64,000 bases of DNA from Aliterella atlantica CENA595 (GTDB lineage: Bacteria; Cyanobacteriota; Cyanobacteriia; Cyanobacteriales; Chroococcidiopsidaceae), in contig NZ_JYON01000009.1 of assembly GCF_000952155.1 (NCBI RefSeq), forward strand, positions 124,001-188,000, in the 5' to 3' direction. How positions within the stretch are numbered: position 1 is the first letter of the stretch; every line of letters starts with the position of its first letter. A program made the position numbers and the translations under genes. The notes under the pieces are model-generated. The model ran no database searches. It was not told the DNA's origin and saw nothing but the letters and a program-made list of their open reading frames with translations. Of this stretch, positions 9,447 to 16,161 are shown in pieces.

Positions 9447-10508
9447 CTACATTTTTGGACGCGATTTTTGCAAAAATTGTTCGTACTGTCGCACAATTAA
9501 CCTCTGAATAGCGATAATCGCTGGGTTAATTTCGACATAACGCCTTTGCGGGTTGGCTAAGTAAGTTTTTTGTTCGCTTTCGAGCATTTCAATATCTTGA
9601 GCCAAGAATTTCATTAACATAAAGCGCTGCAGTATCTTTTGCAATATAGGGGTAAGCGGTTTTGATATCAGTTGTGGTAAGCGGACTTTGAAAAAAAAGA
9701 AGGCAAAAGAACGGCTTTGGGTTGGATCTAAAGGCAGTCTAAATAAGTATAAAGTTGAAATTCCTTGCAGTATAGTGTAGTAGTGCGGGTAGCGGTAATA
9801 AACTGAGACAGGTAATGTCGTTACAGCGTCAGCGCGATCGCTCAAGCCCAAAAATTTGGCAATCCAATTTTTGTAGGATACTTGATATTCGGCAAGTACA
9901 GATGTTTCTGTTTCGCGCAAGCTTAGTAGCACCGGATCGAACCATTCCTGCAAGTTTTGATGGAGAAAGCCATGAAATACATCCATAGTATTTTCATTGC
10001 AGATTGAAAAATGGGCTTGAAACTGGGCTGTTACCGGAACCATTAACCAATTAGGTTGGTCAAATTCGGGAATATCACGTGGTGAGTTAGTAGTCGCTAA
10101 AGCCGGATCGCCAGGAAAAATCCAAATTAGATTATATTTCTCTTGTACCCGGTAGCTGCGGGCGCGAGCGCGGGGCAATTTTTGCTCTGGAGGTAAGTAG
10201 GGAATATTAACACAATTGCCTTGTCCGTCAAATTCCCAGCCATGATACGCACAAGCTAGGTTACAGCCTTGAACTTTGCCTTTATGGAGGGCAATACCTT
10301 TATGGGGACAAGCATCTTCTAAAGCGCGAACATCACCGTTGGGATCGCGGTAGATAGCGATCGCTTGTTGCCAAACCATTACGGGCATAATATCACCAGG
10401 CTTGAGGTGATTTGCCCAACCAATGGGATACCAGTAGTTAGGATTGATACCAACTTTGCGGACAGAGTTTTGTACTGTCTGACTGGTGAGGGTGGTTGCT
10501 AAATCCAT
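9447..10508 (-). CDS. Rieske [2Fe-2S] non-heme iron oxygenase
   Basis: About 353 residues. An N-terminal Rieske domain has CPHKG and CAYHGW (C67, H69, C86, H89) ligating the cluster, followed by a catalytic domain with ENTMDVFHGFLHQ, the D-x2-H-x3-H mononuclear iron motif of aromatic-ring or PaO-type hydroxylases. Electrons would come from a ferredoxin or reductase not encoded here. Hydrophobic stretches near the C-terminus (TPILQKILQRFMLMKFL) suggest membrane association, as in PaO-like and sterol or carotenoid-acting Rieske enzymes. The longest frame uses TTG at 10529; I chose the ATG at 10508. It is the first gene of the minus-strand run before the alpha-oxoamine synthase, 180 bp away, so it may act on the lipid product (hydroxylation or desaturation). 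The substrate is inference. Confidence 0.82.
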   Translation of the reverse strand: MDLATTLTSQTVQNSVRKVGINPNYWYPIGWANHLKPGDIMPVMVWQQAIAIYRDPNGDVRALEDACPHKGIALHKGKVQGCNLACAYHGWEFDGQGNCVNIPYLPPEQKLPRARARSYRVQEKYNLIWIFPGDPALATTNSPRDIPEFDQPNWLMVPVTAQFQAHFSICNENTMDVFHGFLHQNLQEWFDPVLLSLRETETSVLAEYQVSYKNWIAKFLGLSDRADAVTTLPVSVYYRYPHYYTILQGISTLYLFRLPLDPTQSRSFAFFFFKVRLPQLISKPLTPILQKILQRFMLMKFLAQDIEMLESEQKTYLANPQRRYVEINPAIIAIQRLIVRQYEQFLQKSRPKM

Positions 10509-10628
10509 TATTCGTACTAATGTTGGCAATTACTGTGACAAAATTTAGCCTTCTCGGCTATTGAAGTCAATAACCTAGGAGACTTTTGACGAAATTCCCT
10601 TTCCCCAATTTTTATCGAGTAAATTTAT

Positions 10629-11849
10629 ATGCCTAGCGCGTTTGCACCAAAATTTATTAAAAAATCGTTAAGATTAAGCGATCGCAAATTATTAATCCTG
10701 CTAGCTGCGGGTTCTTTGACGACGATGGCGGGGGGAGTTGTAGCGCCGATTTTACCCGATATAGTTCAAGAACTGGACTTAGACCCAGGATTAGCAGCTA
10801 ATTTAGTTAGTACGCATTGCTTGACGCTAGCTTTGTTTAGCCCGCCGCTAGGTATTCTTGCAGACCGGATTGGTCGGGTTAAGGTATTAATTGCCTCTTT
10901 GTTGTTCTACGCGCTATTTGGGATAGCAGGGGCTTTTATGCATAGTTTTACGCCTCTATTAGTGACACGGGCGTTAATTGGCGCAGCTAGTGGCGGAATT
11001 GCAGCGGCTAGTTTGGGGTTGTTGGGAAATATGTATGATGGCGAAGTGCGATCGCAGGCTCTAGGCTATGCTACCAGTACCCTAACTATTGCTGGTATTT
11101 TATTTCCGCTGCTTGGTGGTGCTGTTGGTACTGGTCATTGGCGATATGCTTTTTGTCTTTATGGGTTGGCGATACCGTTAGCTATAGGCGCACGTTCAAT
11201 TTTGCCCCTAGAACAAAAAACGCATAGAACTACTGTACCTAGTTATAAACTTACTCAAGTTTTAGGGCAGCCATTTACTATTTGGCTGCTAGTTACTCTG
11301 AGTTTAGTTTCTATTTCTATGTACTCTGTAGTAGTTTACGCGCCACTTTATCTCAAAGCTACCATCGGCGCGGGGGCAATTTTAAATGGCGTGGTTTTAG
11401 CATCGCGAGCGATTGGTGCGGCTGTCATCTCAGCTTTGGGTAGCAAATGGCTAGCGCAAAAATTAGGTTTAGCGAAAGCAATAATGTTAGGCTGCGCTCT
11501 GATGTCTGTAACATTAACTACTATTCCTCTCCTCGAACAATTAGGCTGGATTATCCTCACAGCAGTATTTTTTGGCGTGGGATTTGGGATTGTTCTTCCT
11601 AACGTTTATAGCGCTTTAGCAAATATAGCTGTTCCCAGCCTCAAATCGAGCATACTAGCTGCTGGAACAGGTGCAGGATTTTTAGGACAGTTTCTTTCGC
11701 CGATTATCCTTAGACCTTTGCTAAACTACGGTGGAATAGAATTAGTATTTTATGGTGCGGCTAGCGTCTCTGTTATTGCTGGATTATTGATGTTGGCCTT
11801 GAGTAGAAACGATAAAGACTTCGTTAATCCAAATCCTCCACCAGCTTGA
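10629..11849 (+). CDS. Major facilitator superfamily transporter
   Basis: 406 residues with about 12 hydrophobic helices. The MFS motif A occurs after helix 2 as ILADRIGRVKV (~76-86) and the first half reads APILPDIVQELDL, typical of drug:H+ antiporter-1 exporters such as Bcr and tetracycline-efflux relatives. It is divergent from the Rieske gene (~120 bp between starts), so both could be driven from one regulatory interval. Its 3' end overlaps the end of the convergent GH3 gene by 26 bp. Export of a small molecule or lipid intermediate is plausible from context, but the substrate cannot be read from sequence. Confidence 0.85.
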   Translation: MPSAFAPKFIKKSLRLSDRKLLILLAAGSLTTMAGGVVAPILPDIVQELDLDPGLAANLVSTHCLTLALFSPPLGILADRIGRVKVLIASLLFYALFGIAGAFMHSFTPLLVTRALIGAASGGIAAASLGLLGNMYDGEVRSQALGYATSTLTIAGILFPLLGGAVGTGHWRYAFCLYGLAIPLAIGARSILPLEQKTHRTTVPSYKLTQVLGQPFTIWLLVTLSLVSISMYSVVVYAPLYLKATIGAGAILNGVVLASRAIGAAVISALGSKWLAQKLGLAKAIMLGCALMSVTLTTIPLLEQLGWIILTAVFFGVGFGIVLPNVYSALANIAVPSLKSSILAAGTGAGFLGQFLSPIILRPLLNYGGIELVFYGAASVSVIAGLLMLALSRNDKDFVNPNPPPA

Positions 11850-13509
11850 TTTCTTGCTCTACTACTAATCCCGAAAGAAAGTTACGATCCTCGTTGATGT
11901 GGGGAAATTTTAACTGCGAATCTGGAATCCCTTTTTGCAGTTGGCGCTGACGCACGATCGCAAAACTACCAAGAGCAAGTATTCTCAGTCTAGGCGGTGG
12001 GACTTGATCGCGCCGTTTGACTGCGTAGGATGTATGAATTGCTTGTAATTGGCGATCGCATCTAGCTAAAAATTCTTGCGGATTGCCTAATTTTTGACTA
12101 GGTGCAAGTTCGATATTAATCAAATAACGAGCAGGAATTACATCATCTGACAAAGTAAAGCAAAAGTCTTCCAAAGGCAAGTTAAATTCTTGCTGCAATG
12201 TTTGCATTACCTGGGTGACATGAAATTCTGTAGTTTTTTCTGTGGTAGAAGAGAGCAAACCACCGCGACGGTAGCGAAATACAATTAAGGGCGCTTGTTC
12301 GTAGAAGCCGACAACTTCTACTACATCTCCAATATCGTAGCGATAAAAACCGCTGTAATTTGTCATTAAAATCCGATAAAGTTCGCCTACTTTAACTTCA
12401 GTAGCTAGCAGAGTTTGCGGCTGTTCTGCTTCCCACTGGTCTTGAGGGATAAACTCAAAAAAGCCGCTAGTAATAGCCAAAATACTACCATCATTATTTA
12501 GGGCGTGGTTGATGCCGAAAGTTCCTTCTGCTGAGGAGTAGACAGCGCCAAATCCTGGAGTATCGCCAAAATAGCTAGGAAAGCGTTGAAAATAAAAATC
12601 TGACGTTCCTCCTCGCGCTGTGGCTACGAAAGATAAGTTCTTCCAAGCAAGTTTTGGTGTCAGTTTTCCAGCATTTTTGAATATTTCGCGCAGTTGAGCG
12701 GCTCTATCTGGCTGTTTAGACCATTTTTGCTCTAGTTTGGTGCGAATTTCTGGTTCTAGTTTTAACCAACTAGCTATAGTTCCTGCTTGTAAGTCTTGAA
12801 TTAAATCTTCAGCATACTTTTCTAAATAATTGCAAGTACGTAACACAAGCATGGGAAAATTTGCCCCAATTCCGCACAAATTAGGATCGCTAAGAGCGAA
12901 TAATAAGCATATATAATGCCGCGCTAAACTCTCGGCTGGTTGTAAAGTCTCGTAAGGATGAGCAAAAAGCTGTTCGTAGACAAACTTACCCATCCGCAAT
13001 ACGCCAACGCTAGCAGGACCGTAGTCTATACTGCCGCTAGTACGTCCTAACAGTTGAACGGAGTTTGTCGCTAGTAGTTTGCCAAATTGCCGTCCTTGGG
13101 AACGCAAAGCCTCATCTAAAAAGCCAATACTAGCTAAATTAGCTTGGCGCAATGAATTTTGAAATCGCTTGGTAACTGGAATTAGTTTTTTTGTCCCAGT
13201 CGAGCCGCTAGTAAGATTGAGATACAAGACGCGATCGCTTGTCAATACATTTTGCTGCCCTTCGGCGATACGTTCGGTATAAGATTCGTAGCTGCTGTAA
13301 GGTAGAACTGGGATGCGATCGCAAAATTGGTCAATTGTTTTGATTTCCCTCAGCTTATATTCACGTCCTAGTTCTGTATCTCGATAAGCTAGCAATAATT
13401 GCTGTAAGTATTGCTCTTGTACCTGGGAAGTGCGTCGAGTTTGTTGGATAAAGTTGTCTTTGACGCGACTAGCTACAGCCGTCAAAAGAGGAAGGAAAAA
13501 GTTTGCCAT
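11824..13509 (-). CDS. GH3-family acyl-adenylating enzyme (GH3 auxin-responsive promoter-like)
   Basis: About 561 residues of the GH3 family, a branch of the ANL adenylating enzymes. Visible motifs are LNLTSGSTGTKK (P-loop, ~101), AVYSSAEGTFGIN (~350) and YRYDIGDVVEV (~415), in the order found in plant GH3 amido synthetases. Plant members conjugate jasmonate or auxin to amino acids; bacterial members are mostly uncharacterised. The longest frame uses TTG at 13521. The ATG at 13509 is preferred because CAAGGA sits just ahead of it. It is divergent from the fatty-acid-hydroxylase gene with 66 bp between the starts, and overlaps the MFS gene tail to tail. In this neighbourhood it could activate a fatty acid for amide formation; that is inference. 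Confidence 0.85.
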   Translation of the reverse strand: MANFFLPLLTAVASRVKDNFIQQTRRTSQVQEQYLQQLLLAYRDTELGREYKLREIKTIDQFCDRIPVLPYSSYESYTERIAEGQQNVLTSDRVLYLNLTSGSTGTKKLIPVTKRFQNSLRQANLASIGFLDEALRSQGRQFGKLLATNSVQLLGRTSGSIDYGPASVGVLRMGKFVYEQLFAHPYETLQPAESLARHYICLLFALSDPNLCGIGANFPMLVLRTCNYLEKYAEDLIQDLQAGTIASWLKLEPEIRTKLEQKWSKQPDRAAQLREIFKNAGKLTPKLAWKNLSFVATARGGTSDFYFQRFPSYFGDTPGFGAVYSSAEGTFGINHALNNDGSILAITSGFFEFIPQDQWEAEQPQTLLATEVKVGELYRILMTNYSGFYRYDIGDVVEVVGFYEQAPLIVFRYRRGGLLSSTTEKTTEFHVTQVMQTLQQEFNLPLEDFCFTLSDDVIPARYLINIELAPSQKLGNPQEFLARCDRQLQAIHTSYAVKRRDQVPPPRLRILALGSFAIVRQRQLQKGIPDSQLKFPHINEDRNFLSGLVVEQEIKLVEDLD

Positions 13510-13575
13510 CAATCCTTGCAAAAATTAGCAAAAGTGTACACTAAAGAATCAAGCAAGTGGTGTAAGGGAGAACTA

Positions 13576-14076
13576 ATGCTCGTACAAAACACATCGATTG
13601 CAATTGCTTGTTTTGCTAGCGCGTTTATTTTTGCTAGTTTAGTTGAATACTGGTTGCATCGTTTGATGCACGTCTCAAAAAAAGTTGGCGAACGTCATTT
13701 GGATCATCACCGCCGCAATGAAGGACAAGGCGTTTTGTGGGAGTTTCGAGATTACGTCCGAGGTGGCATTTTAGCAATGTTTGTAATGTTCCTCTTTTCT
13801 TGGGTAGCTGGAGTTAGTTGGTTTTTAGGCGGTTTGGCATACGCAGCTTTTTCTGCGTACGCTCATCAATTACAACACGAAAACCCAACTAAGTGCTTTT
13901 GGATGAAAATGCCAGTTCACTATGTCCATCACAAATACGGAATGTGGCATCATAATTTTGGTCTAGCCGTAGATTGGTGGGATAAGCTTTTTGGTACTTA
14001 CAAACCTGTGGAATGGCTAGACGAGGAAGAACTTAGCCAGCCAGAACAGGGTTTGTTGCAATTACGCTGGTGGTAA
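13576..14076 (+). CDS. Fatty-acid hydroxylase / sterol desaturase superfamily membrane protein
   Basis: 166 residues from the ATG at 13576, which follows a strong Shine-Dalgarno GGGAG; the same frame is open back to 13411 but that part overlaps the GH3 gene and lacks a ribosome binding site. Histidine clusters typical of integral-membrane di-iron hydroxylases are present: HRLMH (28-32), HLDHH (41-45), HQLQH (97-101), HYVHH (115-119) and WHH (124-126). Helices at about 5-24, 64-80 and 82-98. Members hydroxylate or desaturate fatty acyl chains, sphingoid bases, sterols or carotenoids (CrtZ is a relative). Next to an Mpo1-like gene and a candidate ceramide core, acyl- or sphingoid-chain hydroxylation is the favoured hypothesis. 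Confidence 0.85.
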   Translation: MLVQNTSIAIACFASAFIFASLVEYWLHRLMHVSKKVGERHLDHHRRNEGQGVLWEFRDYVRGGILAMFVMFLFSWVAGVSWFLGGLAYAAFSAYAHQLQHENPTKCFWMKMPVHYVHHKYGMWHHNFGLAVDWWDKLFGTYKPVEWLDEEELSQPEQGLLQLRWW

Positions 14077-14277
14077 AAGAACAGAAAAGGGGAAGGTATG
14101 GAGATAAGAAGCAGAGATTTGAATTTTTGGCACTTCAGTAACTCAAAACTACTAGAAACTCCCCAACTCAAAACTCAAAATTATTCTCAGTTGGTCGCTT
14201 TTTTTGAGTGTTAGTGATATCCTTCCTGAAACGTTGCAATTATTTTCCGAATCTAGTGTGAGTGTAGGAGAATCGTT

Positions 14278-14571
14278 TTGAGCCACTTTCAAGAGGCAAA
14301 AGTCTATTTTGCTGCCTGCCATCAGCATCCTATCAACCAATTTTTGCACCACGTTACCAACATACTTGCGATCGCTGCTGCTGTTTTTCTCTTTTATGAC
14401 TGGCGGTTAACGCCTGTTTGCTTGGTACTAACTCAAGTTCTGGCTATTGGCGGACACTTAGTTTTTGAGAAAAATCAACCTGCTTTTGTTAAGTATCCTG
14501 TTTGGATTACTATCCCTACATCAATGATGTGGTCTTTTGAACGCTGGTTTGGTTTGCGCCGAGTACAGTGA
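14278..14571 (+). CDS. Mpo1-like (DUF962) small membrane protein
   Basis: 97 residues. It has the family hallmark HQHPINQFLHH (15-25), two hydrophobic helices (~28-42 and ~44-60) and a second conserved site GGHLVFEKNQPA (59-70). In yeast, Mpo1 is an Fe(II)-dependent dioxygenase that removes one carbon from 2-hydroxy fatty acids during phytosphingosine breakdown. Bacterial DUF962 proteins are largely unstudied. It lies 201 bp after the hydroxylase on the same strand, which makes a hydroxylate-then-shorten pair possible. The frame may begin with an upstream TTG (TTGAGCCACTTT); no strong ribosome binding site is visible beyond AGGAGAAT about 10 nt upstream. Family good, reaction inferred. Confidence 0.8.
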   Translation: MSHFQEAKVYFAACHQHPINQFLHHVTNILAIAAAVFLFYDWRLTPVCLVLTQVLAIGGHLVFEKNQPAFVKYPVWITIPTSMMWSFERWFGLRRVQ

Positions 14572-14596
14572 CCAGTTACCAGTTACCAGTTACCAG
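14571..14596. repeat. Heptamer tandem repeat (ACCAGTT)n
   Basis: Three full and one partial copies of ACCAGTT begin in the stop codon of the Mpo1-like gene. The same heptamer and its variants recur at 39835-39862 and, inverted, at 39918-39948. This is the short-tandem-repeat type common between cyanobacterial genes. It is too short and unspaced to be a CRISPR. Confidence 0.85.
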
Positions 14597-14700
14597 GTTT
14601 GGGACAATTAAACAGTAAAATACTACCTCGCTTGGTAACTAATATCTGCTTAACTATCAACTTAATTGAGTATTTATTGTATTGACTTTAAGGATGGTTT

Positions 14701-16101
14701 ATGTATCAAGGTTTGAAAGTCATTGATGCCGATGCTCACAAATTAGAAAATCCGCTGGTACTGCGGGAATATCTAGACCCAGAGTACCGCGATCGCATTG
14801 GGCTAGTAATTGATAGTTTGGGCGATCAACGAGCAAGAATTGTAGACTATAATCCAGCAACTGGTCAAAATGACTTAATGCGGATGTTTCCGCAACCCCA
14901 AGGTATGGGCAAAGGTGGCTTTAGGACATTGCATCCAGAGACAACTATGGGCGCTATGTTTAACCGCATACGTTTGGAACACATGGATATTGAAGGTGTT
15001 GATGTCCATGTAATTTACGGCACGTTGAACTTAATTTTTTCTAGCATCTTGGATAAGGATTTTGCGATCGCCCTTTGTCGTGCATACAACAGCTACATAG
15101 CGGACGATTGTCGGGGATACGATAATAGGCTCAAACCTATTGGCGTATTGCCATTGCAGGATGTAGATGCAGCAGTTGCAGAAATGCACCGCTGTATCAA
15201 TGAGTTAGGCATGATTAGTGTAGCTGTTGCGCCGAATATGCCCATTCCTCACCCCAAAGCGCCGAATGCATTCCCAGAGATTCGCAGTTGCAAGACAATT
15301 AGCCACCCAGACTTTAGACCAATACTGCAAGCGGCTGTAGATTTAGATATTGCGTTGGGGATTCATGGCGGACCTGGTTCTTATATGGTGGGCGGAATTT
15401 CTGACTATACAGAGACTTTTGTCTTAACTCATATTTTCGTGCAAAGAAACCAGCAACAGCTAGCGCTGGCGCGGATGGTATTTGATGGTGCATTCGAGCA
15501 ATTTCCCACGCTGCGAGTAGGCTTTTTGGAAGGCGGTTGCGGTTGGTTGCCCGATCTTGCTCATGCTTTTCACGAACATTGGGAAAAGCGGATTCGCGAT
15601 TTCGATCCCAAAACTCCTTATCGCCCTTCGCTGATGGAATTTACTAAGTTAATGATTCAGGAAAGAGGCACGAGCAATAATTTCAATTTGATTAGTCAAG
15701 CAAAAAATCTATTCGATCTGTTGTGGAATCAGCAACACGATCCAACTAAGATTGACGATGCGAGTCTTTACGAGCATTACGATTTGCGCCATCGAGATCC
15801 AATGGAATATTTTGAACGGGGACAAATTTTTACTTCCTTTGAATCAGACGATCCAGGACCAGCTTATTTGCCTGTAGCGATGGGTGAAATAGGCAAGCAT
15901 TTAGCTTGTTTCTCTGGCGATTACGGGCATTGGGACGGAGTGCTGCACAATTGTGTTAAAGATGCGGCAGAAGTCGCTGATTATGACAGAGAACACCTGG
16001 AATTGTTGTTGGGTGGCAACGCTTTGGCATTATATGGCGATCGCCTGCGTAATTCGTTGCCTAATTATTTGACGGCGCAAACACCAACCGCGACTAAATA
16101 G
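14701..16101 (+). CDS. Amidohydrolase-family protein (amidohydrolase_2/ACMSD-like)
   Basis: 466 residues with an N-terminal IDADAHKLENP segment (8-18) in place of the D-x-H metal motif, later His in LGIHGGPGS (~219) and the Asp/Gly-rich end CFSGDYGHWDG (~405). This is the layout of the amidohydrolase_2 superfamily (2-amino-3-carboxymuconate-semialdehyde decarboxylase and related metal-dependent TIM-barrel enzymes). The first metal motif has Asp-Ala-His rather than Asp-x-His-x-His, seen also in many ACMSD-like proteins. It follows the Mpo1-like gene by ~130 bp on the same strand and may belong to the same accessory block. Likely a decarboxylase or C-C/C-N hydrolase; substrate unknown. Confidence 0.8.
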   Translation: MYQGLKVIDADAHKLENPLVLREYLDPEYRDRIGLVIDSLGDQRARIVDYNPATGQNDLMRMFPQPQGMGKGGFRTLHPETTMGAMFNRIRLEHMDIEGVDVHVIYGTLNLIFSSILDKDFAIALCRAYNSYIADDCRGYDNRLKPIGVLPLQDVDAAVAEMHRCINELGMISVAVAPNMPIPHPKAPNAFPEIRSCKTISHPDFRPILQAAVDLDIALGIHGGPGSYMVGGISDYTETFVLTHIFVQRNQQQLALARMVFDGAFEQFPTLRVGFLEGGCGWLPDLAHAFHEHWEKRIRDFDPKTPYRPSLMEFTKLMIQERGTSNNFNLISQAKNLFDLLWNQQHDPTKIDDASLYEHYDLRHRDPMEYFERGQIFTSFESDDPGPAYLPVAMGEIGKHLACFSGDYGHWDGVLHNCVKDAAEVADYDREHLELLLGGNALALYGDRLRNSLPNYLTAQTPTATK

Positions 16102-16106
16102 GCTGG

Positions 16107-16145
16107 GGTGTGTAGAGAGGTTGCAGTGCAGAATCTCTACACGCC
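16107..16145. repeat. Terminator-like hairpin / dispersed palindromic repeat
   Basis: GTGTAGAGA (16110-16118) pairs perfectly with TCTCTACAC (16134-16142), extended by three more pairs (one G-U), with a 15-nt loop that itself contains TTGCA-g-TGCA. It lies between the convergent ends of the amidohydrolase and the outer-membrane protein gene. There is no clear T-run, so it may be a copy of a dispersed cyanobacterial GTAGAGA...TCTCTAC palindrome that also slows transcription from both sides. Confidence 0.45.
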
Positions 16146-16161
16146 TTCTAGGGCAACAATT

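Noticed and set aside
13411..13575. N-terminal extension of the fatty-acid hydroxylase frame
   Set aside because: Overlaps the GH3 gene and has no ribosome binding site; the ATG at 13576 with GGGAG upstream is better.
14571..14596. Tandem repeats considered as a CRISPR array
   Set aside because: Repeats are 7 bp with no spacers and no cas genes are in the window.
16107..16145. Calling the hairpin a strong terminator
   Set aside because: No T-run on either strand; it more resembles a dispersed palindromic repeat.
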